Position numbers and translations under genes: made by a program. From Verrucomicrobiota bacterium (GTDB lineage: Bacteria > Verrucomicrobiota > Verrucomicrobiia > Opitutales > Opitutaceae), in NCBI GenBank assembly GCA_023399155.1, contig JAEWQP010000003.1, forward strand, positions 78,748 to 142,747: a stretch of 64,000 bases of DNA. The letters are read 5' to 3'. Shown here one piece after another: positions 38,711 through 48,528 of this stretch (positions within the stretch are counted from its first letter, which is position 1; every line of letters starts with the position of its first letter). The notes below the pieces were generated by a model that saw nothing but the letters and a program-made list of their open reading frames with translations, ran no database searches and was not told the DNA's origin.

Positions 38711-39664
38711 TCACCCGCCCACCCAGGCCAGGCCGAAGCGAATCCACCAGGGAATGACAAACAAGCCCACCACGGTCGTGGCGAAGATCACCTGCGCGGC
38801 GGTGAGCGGCTGGCCGCCGTAGTGGCGGGCGATGATCAGAGGGCCGACGCCCGCGGGCATCGCCGCCTGGATCACCATGATGCGCTTGAGCTCGATCGAG
38901 AGCGGCAGCCATTTCGCCGCGGCCAGGAAAAGCAGGGGCAGCGCCAGAAGCCGCAGGACGATCGAGGCCGGGATGACACGCGCATGGAACAACTCCCGCG
39001 GGCGCGTGAGATTGTCGTAGAGCGAGCACCCCGTCACCACCAGGCCGATCGGCACGGCGCACAGCCCGAGCGAGCCCACGGCGCTCATCAGCGCCGCCGG
39101 CGCGTGCTGTCCCAACCCGGCGGCATTGATCAGGAGCGCGATGATGATGGAGATGGACGGTGCGTTGAGCGCCTTGCGCCAGGCATCGCGCCAGGACGCC
39201 CCCGCGAGCAGGATGATGCCGACCGTCCAGATGATCAGGTCGCACCCGACATTGTGGACGAGGAGCACGCCGAGCGTTTCCGCCCCGAACAGGCGGTCGA
39301 TGAGCGGGATCGGGATGTACCCATAATTGTATACACCCACGGCAAACGCGAAGGTGCGCAACCCGCGGCCGCGGCTGAGCCCGAGGAGCCTCCCCGCATA
39401 CCAGGCGACGACGAACCCGACGCCGGTCGTGACGAAGCCCACCAGCGGCGGAAGCACGACGTTGCCCGCCTCCTGCAGGGCGCGGTTTCCGATCGTCGTG
39501 CTGAAGACCAGGCAGGGGAAGAGCAGGTTCACGACAATCCGCAGCAGACTCTCCTCCGCCTCCGGCTGGATCCAGCCGCGCCAGCGCGCGAACGTGCCTG
39601 CACCGATCATGGCGAAGACCGGCGCGATGATGCCGAGGATCGTGGCGTACTCGGTGGCGGGCAT
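38711..39664 (-). CDS. AEC family transporter (auxin efflux carrier-like)
   Basis: A 317-residue membrane protein with about ten hydrophobic segments in two five-helix halves. It begins ILGIIAPVFAMIGAGTFARW, typical of bacterial AEC proteins such as MdcF and YwkB, which move malonate, malate or similar anions. The central FPCLVFSTTIGNRALQ and the crossover segment FAFAVGVYNYGYIPIPLIDRL (Asn-Tyr-Gly) fit the family. Substrate unknown. ATG 39664 is chosen; the longer frame adds Ser/Arg-rich sequence. It diverges from the PEPCK gene. Confidence 0.88.
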   Translation of the reverse strand: MPATEYATILGIIAPVFAMIGAGTFARWRGWIQPEAEESLLRIVVNLLFPCLVFSTTIGNRALQEAGNVVLPPLVGFVTTGVGFVVAWYAGRLLGLSRGRGLRTFAFAVGVYNYGYIPIPLIDRLFGAETLGVLLVHNVGCDLIIWTVGIILLAGASWRDAWRKALNAPSISIIIALLINAAGLGQHAPAALMSAVGSLGLCAVPIGLVVTGCSLYDNLTRPRELFHARVIPASIVLRLLALPLLFLAAAKWLPLSIELKRIMVIQAAMPAGVGPLIIARHYGGQPLTAAQVIFATTVVGLFVIPWWIRFGLAWVGG

Positions 39665-39933
39665 GGACAGGGATTGGCCGTGGCAGGAACTCGCCCTGCG
39701 GGCAACACTCGAGGGGGCGGATGCGCGGCCGGCGACCCGCGGGGCAAGAATGCGCGGCGGGGATGCCTGCACGGGTGGCGGCTCAGGAGATTGCGGTGGA
39801 ATCTGGTGCGTCGAACAGATTCGATCATGGGGCTATTAGGGTTATTTCTTCCCCCGCCATCGACGGGCCTTGCTTGCACGACGGAGGGGCGACCGTTTTC
39901 TTCCACGCGCCCGTTCCCATTTAGCCTTCAATC

Positions 39934-42900
39934 ATGTCATCCACGTCCTCTGTCGCTTCATCCGATTCGCACCTGATCGAGTTCATCAACCTGAAGCTCG
40001 CCGCCATGGGGCAGCCGATCTACGGACGCGAAGAGGACTTCACGTACTTGTCGCTGAGCCGCTCGCTTCTCGCGAACTACCAGGAGAAATCGCGCCTGCT
40101 CGTGAAGCATCTCTGCCCGGCGGACCGCGCGATCGACGGATTTCTTCGCAGCTACCTCGGGTCCGACGTCGCCGGGAGCGACCCGCTTGTGCCGGCGTCG
40201 ACGTTCACGCTCGACCGGGCCGGCCTCGCGCGGGTGCTCTCGCTGCCGCCCGACCAGGATGCGTTCGCCAGTCCGGCGCTGAAATCCTACCGGGTGCACC
40301 AGGGCGTCCTGCACAATCCCGACAAGGACCGCCGCACCACCGAGGGCGTGTTTCACGTCACGGAGGAGGGCCTGCCCATCCCTGCCGACAAGAAGGCGGT
40401 GCCGAAGGCGGTTTTCGCGGGTCTCTTGAAGGCCGCGCTCAACCCGCCCGCCGACCTGCTGCGCCTGCCTTTCACCGCCGGCCAGCCCAAGGAGGCCTCG
40501 CTGTGGGTCTCGCTCCTGCTGCGCCCGATCGTGGCGCCGGAAATCCCCGGCGTGAGTCCGCGCAAGACCATGGAGGTGCGCTTCTTCGTGCCTGCGAGCC
40601 TCGTGGCCAACCTCGACTTCGTGGAGTCGATCTTCGGCAACGCCGGCGATCCCGCGCTTCCGGCCCATGATGCCCGCCTGGATACGACGCACTGGTCCGG
40701 CCAGACCGGCTGCGTGATCCTCGCGCCGCACATGATCAACCTGCGCAAGAAGGACCTCGGCCTGCCGCACGTCTCCAAGGCGACGGCGCGCCAGAAGCGC
40801 GACGGGATGTGCTGGACGAAGGAGGACGAGAAATACAACGACGGCGGCGCGTTCAAGATCACCTGTCGCGACAAGCGTGGCGTGATCGTGACGCTGATCG
40901 CCGACACCTACTTCGGCTACTGCAAGAAGGAGGTGAAAACCCAGATCAGCTACGCGGCCAACCTGCATGGCATGGCGGAGGAGGAGCACGCCGGCGGGGC
41001 GATCGCGTTCCCGACCTACGACCTGGGCGAGGACTTCCACCTGAGCACGTTCTTTCCGGTGGTCAACCACACGTTCGCGGAGGTGCTCGAGCGTCACGCC
41101 GGCCGGCTCACGCTGCATCCCGACGGCTACGCCGTGGACAACACGTATCCGGATATCATCTACGTGCCGGAGGACGCCCACTTCAGCCTCCAGACGCAGA
41201 CGATCACGTTCAAGAACGGCGCCCGCGCCTCCTCCATCCGCCTCCTCCCCGAGCGCACCTACGTGCTCCCGTCCGGCTACAAGGTGGAGATGGTCAAGCC
41301 GCCGACCGTGCTGCGGTGGCGCCTCACCGGCACGACGGCCGAGGGCACGTTCTGCCACAAACCCTGCACGGTCTCCGGCGGCGGCAAGTCCGAGATCTCC
41401 AAGTCGATCGCGGACGCGATGATGGCGGGGCCGGTCTTCGTAGACGACATCATCGCCGACTTCGACCAGGTGAAGGCGATCGTCGAGCACGAGTACGGCC
41501 AGCGCTTCCGCGACCCGTCGCGCAACCGCCCCAGGGGCCGGCCGCTGCTCAGCACCGAGCGTTCGCTCGGCTCGGTGATCAAGCTGCTCACACCCAGCCC
41601 GGAGTTCACCGATGAATACAACGCCTGGCTCCGTACGATCCCGGAGCGCGTACGCGACCTGGTCTTCATCCTCAAGCGCGTCTACCGGCCGGACTGGGAG
41701 GACAACTGGCGGCAGCGCTTCAGCGCCGACCTGATCAACAACCAGCCCGGCAACGAGCTGAAGTTCCGCGGCGCCAAGCTGCTGACGCGCTACCTGCGCG
41801 TGGGTTTCGCGCCCGATGGAAGCGGCGCCTGGCGCACGTTCAGCCTGCGCCGCGATTTCATGCCGGCGGTGAAGATCCAGACCGAGGATGACATCTCCGC
41901 CACGGCGGTCGCACCCGCGGCGGGCGTGCAGGGCCTGCACCCCGACCAGAAGCGCACGGCGTGGAAGTTCGTGGAGAACTGCGAGAGCCGGCTCTTCCAG
42001 CGCCCCGACGACGCCATCCACCGCGGCTACGACAAGCACACCGAGGCCGACTTCTCCAAGTCGGGGAATTTCTTCTCCAACTACGAGCCGCTCACGCGCG
42101 AGGCGGTGGCGGGCATCATCGAGGAGTCCATCAAGTTCGACCAGTTCACCGACCCGATGCAGCGCTGCCTGCGCAACTTCGTCGCGGCCCCGGCACCGGA
42201 ATTCGCCATCTCCTCCGCCCACCCGCGCCTGGTCAACGGCGTGCCCACCAAGAATCCGCGCTACCTGCAGGTGCGGCCGGACCTCGTCGATCCACGGCCC
42301 AAGTACCTGGCGGAGCTGGGCACGCGTCTCTACCGCCGGATTCCGGACGACCGCTCCGTGCCGATGCCGGTCAACGTCGTGCTCCCCGGCCGGCGCAACA
42401 ACCCGCCCGAGCCGGGCATCCGCCCGCTCTGCGTGTATGGGCCCGTTCACTACCAGGACCTGCCGGAGTTCTTCATGGACGCCGTGGCCAGCCTGACGGG
42501 CAAGTCACCCTCCACCACCGGCGCGGGCTCGGAGGGCGCCCTCACGAAGGGTCCGTTCAACGCCCTGCCCGCGATCATCGATCTCAACAACGCGCTGGTC
42601 GCGTTCCTGCTCACCGGCTCCGGCGCGTTTTCCACCGCGGCAGGCTGGGTCGGGCCGAAGTATCGGGTGGATCATGACATCAGCCTCCTGGTCCCGGAGT
42701 TGTGGTCGCGCATGACGGATGCCGAACGCGACCCTGCGTTCCTGATCGCGCAGGGTTACCTCGAGAAATGCGAGGACTTCGAGCATGACGGGCGCAGGGT
42801 CGAGGCCAGCCGCCTCGGCTATCGCATCAGCGAGCGTTTCGTCCGCCACTTCCTCGGCCGCGTGTTCAGCAACCCGGGCTCGGTGCTCCCCGAGGAGATG

Positions 42901-43359
42901 CTCCGTCCGGAGAAGCAGGACCTGCCGGTCTTCATCGATGGCATCGACAACATCGTCGGCACACAGAAGCGCGTCGCACAGCTCTATTTCGAGGACGGTT
43001 CGGTCGAATACGCCTGCCCGCCGCTGAAGGCGCTGCTGCACATCATGGCGCACGGCCACTTCGAGGGCCGGACGGCCGCCGACCCGGCGATCCGCCGCCT
43101 GTTCACGCAGGAGGCGCTCCTCGCCTCGGACTGGTACCGGGCGCGCCTGGATTCGAAGCAGCGCTTCGACATCGCGCTGCGCGAACGCCAGATCGCCGAT
43201 CTCGAGGCGTTCCTCGCCAACCCGATCTATCAGGGAGAGGCTGCCCGACTCGGCGTGCAGAACGCGCTCGAGCGGGCCAAAACGGAACTCGCGCGCCTGC
43301 GCGTGGGAAGCGCCTCGGACTACGCCGGCACCATCGGCCGCGATCCAGCGCTGGACTGA
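39934..43359 (+). CDS. PPi-type phosphoenolpyruvate carboxykinase (probable)
   Basis: A 1,141-residue cytoplasmic protein, twice the length of GTP- or ATP-dependent PEPCK and matching the ~1,130-residue pyrophosphate-dependent type of Propionibacterium and Entamoeba, which interconverts oxaloacetate + PPi and PEP + CO2 + phosphate. Tyr326 followed by Lys331-Lys332 (YFGYCKKE), then His345 and His352 (LHGMAEEEHAGG), resemble the Tyr-GGN...KK...EH active-site stretch of GTP-PEPCK. A kinase-1-like loop follows at 481-486 (CTVSGGGKSEISK) and a VFVDDI motif at Asp504-Asp505, like the PEPCK P-loop and metal Asp pair. The loop is not a canonical Walker A. The C-terminal half is less recognisable. A terminator follows, so it is probably monocistronic. 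Alternative: an uncharacterised PEPCK-like protein. Confidence 0.75.
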   Translation: MSSTSSVASSDSHLIEFINLKLAAMGQPIYGREEDFTYLSLSRSLLANYQEKSRLLVKHLCPADRAIDGFLRSYLGSDVAGSDPLVPASTFTLDRAGLARVLSLPPDQDAFASPALKSYRVHQGVLHNPDKDRRTTEGVFHVTEEGLPIPADKKAVPKAVFAGLLKAALNPPADLLRLPFTAGQPKEASLWVSLLLRPIVAPEIPGVSPRKTMEVRFFVPASLVANLDFVESIFGNAGDPALPAHDARLDTTHWSGQTGCVILAPHMINLRKKDLGLPHVSKATARQKRDGMCWTKEDEKYNDGGAFKITCRDKRGVIVTLIADTYFGYCKKEVKTQISYAANLHGMAEEEHAGGAIAFPTYDLGEDFHLSTFFPVVNHTFAEVLERHAGRLTLHPDGYAVDNTYPDIIYVPEDAHFSLQTQTITFKNGARASSIRLLPERTYVLPSGYKVEMVKPPTVLRWRLTGTTAEGTFCHKPCTVSGGGKSEISKSIADAMMAGPVFVDDIIADFDQVKAIVEHEYGQRFRDPSRNRPRGRPLLSTERSLGSVIKLLTPSPEFTDEYNAWLRTIPERVRDLVFILKRVYRPDWEDNWRQRFSADLINNQPGNELKFRGAKLLTRYLRVGFAPDGSGAWRTFSLRRDFMPAVKIQTEDDISATAVAPAAGVQGLHPDQKRTAWKFVENCESRLFQRPDDAIHRGYDKHTEADFSKSGNFFSNYEPLTREAVAGIIEESIKFDQFTDPMQRCLRNFVAAPAPEFAISSAHPRLVNGVPTKNPRYLQVRPDLVDPRPKYLAELGTRLYRRIPDDRSVPMPVNVVLPGRRNNPPEPGIRPLCVYGPVHYQDLPEFFMDAVASLTGKSPSTTGAGSEGALTKGPFNALPAIIDLNNALVAFLLTGSGAFSTAAGWVGPKYRVDHDISLLVPELWSRMTDAERDPAFLIAQGYLEKCEDFEHDGRRVEASRLGYRISERFVRHFLGRVFSNPGSVLPEEMLRPEKQDLPVFIDGIDNIVGTQKRVAQLYFEDGSVEYACPPLKALLHIMAHGHFEGRTAADPAIRRLFTQEALLASDWYRARLDSKQRFDIALRERQIADLEAFLANPIYQGEAARLGVQNALERAKTELARLRVGSASDYAGTIGRDPALD

Positions 43360-43375
43360 GCCCCCCGACACCTGC

Positions 43376-43419
43376 GGGCGCAACTTGCTCACGTAAAGCA
43401 GGTTGCGCCCTTTGTTTTT
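43376..43419 (+). terminator. Rho-independent terminator after PEPCK
   Basis: GGGCGCAAC (43376-43384) pairs with GTTGCGCCC (43402-43410); the loop can pair further (TTGCT with AGCAG). TTTGTTTTT follows directly. It lies 17 bases after the stop. Confidence 0.88.
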
Positions 43420-43576
43420 CACGTGATCACGCCGCGCGGGCGGCGTGGAGGCTTCCCCGGAAGAAACCGCTACGCGAAGTTGCCTACCGGGCGTGGAGAC
43501 GGTGCCCCAGAAGGTGCCTCAAGAACCGGAACTCCCGATCCGATAACAAGTTGTTCTCCCCATACGCCCTGAGTTC

Positions 43577-46063
43577 ATGCCGCCTGCCACACCTCCGCGC
43601 CGATCCAAGCTGGTGCTGCCAGACTGGCTGACCACGCCCGTCGTTCGCGTGGCGTTGTACCTGGCTGTGCTGACGGTGGCGGTACGTGCCTGCACGGATG
43701 CGTGCCTCCTGACTGCCGAGTGGACGCAGGCGATGGGCATGCTCGCCGCACTGGCCGGTTGCGCGTTCGCGTTCGTCCACCTTGTGCGTCTTTGCCGCAG
43801 CGGGCGGTGCCCGCCCGAGTTGCGGCGTTTCTGGCGGCTGCAGCGCATCACGGTCATGGCGATCGCGGCGGCGGCCGCCGCCGCGGGCGGCGCCGCGTTC
43901 AACGAGGGCCTGCCCGGCACGGCCCTGCGCGGCACCGCGATTCTCGCCTCGTTTGCGGCGCTCGCCACCCTCGCCTGGTCCACGGTGCGCATTCCCGGCG
44001 GTGAGATCTCGCGCCGCCACCGTGTGATCGCGAGCCTCGACCTGGCCACGCTCATCCTTGCCGGACTGATTGGTTTTTGGATACTGGCGATGAAGCACGC
44101 GATGCTGGCCCTGCAGGTGCAGGCCGGCCCGGAACCGGAGACCGGCGGAGCGCCCGCCGCCCTCGCGATCGTGCTGGTCATCGCGCTCTACGCCTTCTTC
44201 TCGCTGCTGCTCACCAGCACGCTGGTGCTCATGCCGTTCCGCACGCACGAGGGCGCCGTGTCGCGCGGGCTCCACCTGCTCGCCGGCGGGATCATCGTCC
44301 TCGTCGTGGCCGAGGTGGTCCCCCACTGCATGGGGCTGGCCGAAGCGGGGCTCGGTGCGCCCCCCGTATTCACGGGATGGGCACTCGCGACGCTTGCCAT
44401 CGGCATCCATGCCGGCCTCGCCCGTGAGCAGACCGGCGCCGCTCCCGCCGAGGCGCCCCCGCAGTCGCGCGTGGCCATGCCGTTCGCCGCCATCGGGCTG
44501 CTTGCCGTGCTGGTGTTCGTGGGACTCACGTCGCCCGAGCAGATCTCGGCCAACATCCACCTGTTCCTGGTGGCGATGTTCGCGGGATTCATCCTGGTGG
44601 TGATCCGGCAGACGGTCATCGCGCGGGAGAACTTCGGCCTCGCGCTCGAGATGCAGCGGGCGAAGGAGGCGGCGGAGTCGGCCAATTCCGTGCGACTGCA
44701 GTTCCTCGCCAACATCAGCCACGACCTGCGCACGCCGCTCAACGGCGTGCTCGGCTGCACCCAGATCCTGCTGCGCGAGAAAACGATGGGGTCCAAGCAG
44801 CGCGAGCTGCTCAAGACGATCCAGGGATGCGCCGAGCATCTGCGCAACCTGATCAACGACCTGCTCGACCTCTCCAAGCTCGAGGCCGACAAGCTCGAGC
44901 TCGCGCCCTCGCCGTTCGATCTCAAGGGCCTGCTCGCCGCGCTGATCAAGACCTTCGCACTCGAGGCCGAGACCAAGCGGATCACGCTGGAACTCGAACA
45001 GGCCGCCGACCTGCCCGATTGGATCAAGTGCGACCGCAAGCGTCTGCAGCAGATCCTCGGAAACCTCGTCCACAACGCGATCAAGTTCACCGATCACGGA
45101 CGCGTGAAAGTCCGCGCCCGCGTCGCCGGGCCGGCGCTGATCTTCGACGTGATCGACACCGGCTGCGGCATCTTGCCCGACAAGATCGGCGAGCTGTTCC
45201 AGCCGTTCCACGTGGTCGATGAACGATCGATCAGGCTCGAGGGCACGGGGCTCGGCCTCTCGATCTGCAAGAAACTCGCGAACAAGATGGGCGGCGACAT
45301 CTCCGTGACGAGCAAGCTCGGCAAGGGCAGCACGTTCAGCGTGGTCGTACCGCTCACGCTCGCCGCTCCAGTGGTGGAGGTCCAGCGGACGGTCGTGGAT
45401 TACCAGGGCCGGCGCCGACGCGTGCTGATCGTCGATGACAATCCCGCCAATCGCATCGTGCTGCGCACCATGCTCGAGCCGCTGGATTTCCTCGTGCACG
45501 AGGCCGACGGCGCCGCCTCCGCGCACGAACAGATCAGCCAGGCGCAGCCCGACATCGTGCTCATGGACCTGATGATGCCGGGCGTCGACGGCTTCACCCT
45601 GTGCCGACAGATCCGGGACATGGACATCCTGCGCATGCCCGTGTTGCTCGCCGTTTCCGCCATGGCCGGCGACGAGGTGCTTGAGCGGTGTCGCCAGGCG
45701 GGTTTCGCCGACCTGCTCAACAAGCCGGTCCACCTCGACGGGCTGGTGGACGCCCTGCGCGTCCACGCGGGCATTGAATGGACCTACGGCGTGATCCAGC
45801 CCGCGCCGGTCTCGCTTGATGAAGGGCCGGCAGACGAGCCGATCGTGGCGCCGCCGCCGGAGGAGGTCTCGGCCTTCCTCGACCTTGCCCGCCGGGGCGT
45901 CGTCCGTAACATTGAGACGCGGGCCGAGGAACTGGCCCGCACCCACCCCGAATACACCCCCTTCGCCCGGCGCGTGGCCCGCTATGCGCGTGACTTCAAG
46001 TTGAAGGAACTGGGCGAGTGGCTTACCACTCTCACCACGCACCAATCTCATGGATCCGCGTAA
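43577..46063 (+). CDS. Membrane hybrid histidine kinase with C-terminal receiver
   Basis: An 828-residue protein. The N-terminal ~350 residues contain about eight hydrophobic helices forming a membrane sensor of unrecognised type. A HisKA domain (His382 in NISHDLRTPLNGVLG) and HATPase (NLVHNAIKFTDHG, DTGCGILP, GTGLGLSI) follow. The receiver has VLIVDDNPANRIVL and phospho-acceptor Asp664 in VLMDLMMPGVDG. A helical tail of about 100 residues ends the protein. The signal and downstream regulator are unknown. It overlaps the next kinase gene by 14 bases, so the two are probably co-translated and act together. Confidence 0.9.
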   Translation: MPPATPPRRSKLVLPDWLTTPVVRVALYLAVLTVAVRACTDACLLTAEWTQAMGMLAALAGCAFAFVHLVRLCRSGRCPPELRRFWRLQRITVMAIAAAAAAAGGAAFNEGLPGTALRGTAILASFAALATLAWSTVRIPGGEISRRHRVIASLDLATLILAGLIGFWILAMKHAMLALQVQAGPEPETGGAPAALAIVLVIALYAFFSLLLTSTLVLMPFRTHEGAVSRGLHLLAGGIIVLVVAEVVPHCMGLAEAGLGAPPVFTGWALATLAIGIHAGLAREQTGAAPAEAPPQSRVAMPFAAIGLLAVLVFVGLTSPEQISANIHLFLVAMFAGFILVVIRQTVIARENFGLALEMQRAKEAAESANSVRLQFLANISHDLRTPLNGVLGCTQILLREKTMGSKQRELLKTIQGCAEHLRNLINDLLDLSKLEADKLELAPSPFDLKGLLAALIKTFALEAETKRITLELEQAADLPDWIKCDRKRLQQILGNLVHNAIKFTDHGRVKVRARVAGPALIFDVIDTGCGILPDKIGELFQPFHVVDERSIRLEGTGLGLSICKKLANKMGGDISVTSKLGKGSTFSVVVPLTLAAPVVEVQRTVVDYQGRRRRVLIVDDNPANRIVLRTMLEPLDFLVHEADGAASAHEQISQAQPDIVLMDLMMPGVDGFTLCRQIRDMDILRMPVLLAVSAMAGDEVLERCRQAGFADLLNKPVHLDGLVDALRVHAGIEWTYGVIQPAPVSLDEGPADEPIVAPPPEEVSAFLDLARRGVVRNIETRAEELARTHPEYTPFARRVARYARDFKLKELGEWLTTLTTHQSHGSA

Positions 46064-47183
46064 TACCCCGCTCGGCACCGTGCTGGCCGTCGATGACACA
46101 CCGGGAAACCTCCGCGTGCTCGTCGAGGCGCTCAGCGCCGCAGGACTTGAAGTCCTCGTCGCCACCGACGGGCTTTCCGCGATCGAGACCGCGCGGTACT
46201 CACGCCCGGACCTCATCCTGCTCGACGTGCTCATGCCCGGTATCGACGGGTATGAGACCTGTGCGCGCCTCAAGCAGGACGCACTCACCGCCGCGACGCC
46301 GATCATTTTCATGACCGCGCTCTGCGAGACGGAGGAGAAGGTGCGGGCCTTCGAGGTCGGCGCGATCGACTACATCACCAAGCCCTTCGAGCAGGCGGAA
46401 CTCCTCGCGCGGGTGAACACGCACCTCACGATCTCGCGTTTGCGGCAGGATCTCGAGAAGCGCAACCGCGAGCTGGAGGATCTCAACCGGCTCAAGAACG
46501 AATTCATGGGCATGGCCGCCCACGACGTGCGCAACCCGCTCGCCAGCGTGCTCGCCTGCGCCGAACTGATCGAGACGATCATCGATACGTCGCCCCCGGC
46601 GAAGACGAAGATGCTGATCGGGCAGATCTCGATGTCGGCAAGGCGTATCAACGCCATTATTACGAACCTGCTCGATGTGAATGCGATCGACTCCGGCCAG
46701 CGGCGCCTGCAGCTCGCGACCTGCCCGATCGACCCGATCGTCGAGCGCGTGGTCGGCCAGAACAGTCACAAGGCCCGCTCCAAGGAAATCGAGCTCGACT
46801 TCGAGCCCGCCGGGACCCCGCTGGCCGGGATCGTCGACGAGACGGCGGCGGAGCAGGTCCTCGACAACATCCTCTCCAATGCGGTGAAATACTCGCCCTC
46901 TGGCACGCGCGTCACCGTGCGGCTGCTCCCGGGCGAGGACTGCGTCGCGGTGTCGGTGAAGGACCAGGGCCCGGGGCTTTCCGTCGAAGACCAGGAACGG
47001 ATGTACGGGAAGTTCTGCCGCCTCACCCCGAAACCCACCGCCGGCGAACCGACGACCGGCCTGGGCTTGTGGATCGTCAAGGAACTGACCGAGTCCATGC
47101 ACGGCCGGATCATGTGCGAAAGCGAACTGGGCAAAGGCACGACCTTCACGGTGCTCTGGCCCAAGGCCGCGGCGTCGGCGTAG
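46050..47183 (+). CDS. Receiver-histidine kinase protein
   Basis: A 377-residue soluble protein with the receiver first (VLAVDDTPGNLRVL, Asp59 in LILLDVLMPGIDG, Lys in YITKPFE). A HisKA domain (His158 in MAAHDVRNPLASVL) and HATPase (NILSNAVKYSPSG, DQGPGL, GLGLWIV) follow. This layout lets an upstream kinase phosphorylate the receiver and so steer the second kinase. Gene overlap with the membrane hybrid kinase (14 bases) makes that kinase the obvious candidate partner. No DNA-binding output domain is present in either protein. Confidence 0.9.
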   Translation: MDPRNTPLGTVLAVDDTPGNLRVLVEALSAAGLEVLVATDGLSAIETARYSRPDLILLDVLMPGIDGYETCARLKQDALTAATPIIFMTALCETEEKVRAFEVGAIDYITKPFEQAELLARVNTHLTISRLRQDLEKRNRELEDLNRLKNEFMGMAAHDVRNPLASVLACAELIETIIDTSPPAKTKMLIGQISMSARRINAIITNLLDVNAIDSGQRRLQLATCPIDPIVERVVGQNSHKARSKEIELDFEPAGTPLAGIVDETAAEQVLDNILSNAVKYSPSGTRVTVRLLPGEDCVAVSVKDQGPGLSVEDQERMYGKFCRLTPKPTAGEPTTGLGLWIVKELTESMHGRIMCESELGKGTTFTVLWPKAAASA

Positions 47184-47337
47184 GCGCCGATGGCCCGGGC
47201 CCCGGGCAGGAGGCGACGGGCCACGGGCCCGGGTCGGGAGGTTGCCCGCTACCATTCGCGCAAGCCGAGACCCTTCCAGTGCTGCAACCCTCTCGCCCTG
47301 CGTCCCTCGCCTCCTCCCCGCGGGCGCCGCGCGTCCG

Positions 47338-48459
47338 CTACCGCTCCCGCCAGAGAAACCACAGTGCGGCGCCGCCCATGACGAGGTTCGGCAGCCATGC
47401 GGCGACGAAGGCCGGAAGCGTCGCCTGCTCGCCGAGTTGATTGCCGAGCATGGTGAGGATCCAGAAAACCACGAACAGGCCGATGGATTTTGAGACGCCC
47501 ACGGCAGGGTTGACTCGGACTCCCGACACAGCGAAAGGCACCGCCAGGCCGGCTGCGATCAGACAGCTGAAGGCGCTGGCGAGCAGGCTGTGGTAGCGCA
47601 CCGCGTAGGAACGCAGCCGCGGGTTGCCGGAGGTCTCGGCCGAGCCGAGGATGCCGGCGAGCTCGAAGAGCGAAAGGTCGCGTGGCTTCTTGTCGAGGCG
47701 CATCATCCAGAGCGGATTCTCCCGAAACTCGGGAAACTCCTGACGCTCGAACTGCCGTATCCGCCCGATCACCTCGGCGGTGAGCGGATCAAAGGTGATC
47801 TCCCTCCCCTCGAGCATCGTCCATAGGCCGGTGTCCTGATCCCAGACCGCCTCGCGCGCCACGATCCGGCGCTTCTCCCGCCGCAACGGATCGACCTCCA
47901 CCACCATCACAGACCAACCACGGTGGGAGTAGGCGCTGAAGCTGCCGAGCATCCACAGCCGCCCATCCGCCCGGTTGGAATAGGTCACCGGGCCGACGCG
48001 GCCGATCTCCTCGATATCGGAGGCGAGCTTTTCCTGGTGTTTGAACCTGACGTTGTCGTAGATCAGGCGTGATTGTTCCACCGACCACGGGATGAGCGTG
48101 CTGTTGAGGTAGAACAGGAGCGCGGAGATGAGGGCGGTGCCGACCCACAGCCAGCGGGTGATGCGCAGCAATCCGATGCCGGCGGCACGCATGGCGATGA
48201 TCTCGTTATGCCGGTGCAACTGGCTGAAGGTATAGAGCACGGATACCAGCACCGTCACCGGGAGCACGATCGAGAGAAAGCTTGGCGCCACGACCGCGTA
48301 GTAGCGCAGGATGTCCCGGCTGCTCGCACGGTACTCCCGCATGTCGGGAAACGAATCGTACATCTCCTGCAGCGCCAGGATGCCGAACGTCGCGCCGAGC
48401 ACGATGGCGAGGATCGTCAGCCATTCGCGGAGGACGTGCTTGTCGAGAGTACGGAACAC
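47338..48459 (-). CDS. LptF/LptG family permease
   Basis: A 373-residue inner-membrane subunit of the lipopolysaccharide export ABC system (LptB2FG). The start FRTLDKHVLREWLTILAIV is typical. Three N-terminal helices are followed by a periplasmic beta-jellyroll region (~130-280, GRLWMLGSFSAYSHRGWSVM), then three C-terminal helices (YHSLLASAFSCLIAAGLAVPF, VSKSIGLFVVFWIL, FVAAWLPNLVM). The motif QLHRHNEIIAMRAAGIGLLRI is the conserved coupling segment. A GTG at 48459 gives the family start. Only one F/G homologue is in the window; lptB and lptC are elsewhere. Its presence implies a Gram-negative outer membrane. Confidence 0.9.
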   Translation of the reverse strand: MFRTLDKHVLREWLTILAIVLGATFGILALQEMYDSFPDMREYRASSRDILRYYAVVAPSFLSIVLPVTVLVSVLYTFSQLHRHNEIIAMRAAGIGLLRITRWLWVGTALISALLFYLNSTLIPWSVEQSRLIYDNVRFKHQEKLASDIEEIGRVGPVTYSNRADGRLWMLGSFSAYSHRGWSVMVVEVDPLRREKRRIVAREAVWDQDTGLWTMLEGREITFDPLTAEVIGRIRQFERQEFPEFRENPLWMMRLDKKPRDLSLFELAGILGSAETSGNPRLRSYAVRYHSLLASAFSCLIAAGLAVPFAVSGVRVNPAVGVSKSIGLFVVFWILTMLGNQLGEQATLPAFVAAWLPNLVMGGAALWFLWRER

Positions 48460-48528
48460 GGGGGCGCATGCTGCAGGGACATTTTTGATCTGGCAACGTT
48501 GCACGGCGCTTGCTTTAGCTCCGCCGCG

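Noticed and set aside
41365..41400. Walker A P-loop in the large protein (SGGGKSEIS)
   Set aside because: The glycine spacing does not meet GxxxxGK[ST]; it fits better as the PEPCK kinase-1-like loop.
39958..42450. 830-codon minus-strand frame opposite the PEPCK gene
   Set aside because: Antisense of a protein with ordered PEPCK-like motifs; the frame has no recognisable domain.
43484..46312. 942-codon minus-strand frame opposite the membrane hybrid kinase
   Set aside because: Antisense of a clear histidine kinase; composition is typical of high-GC shadow frames.
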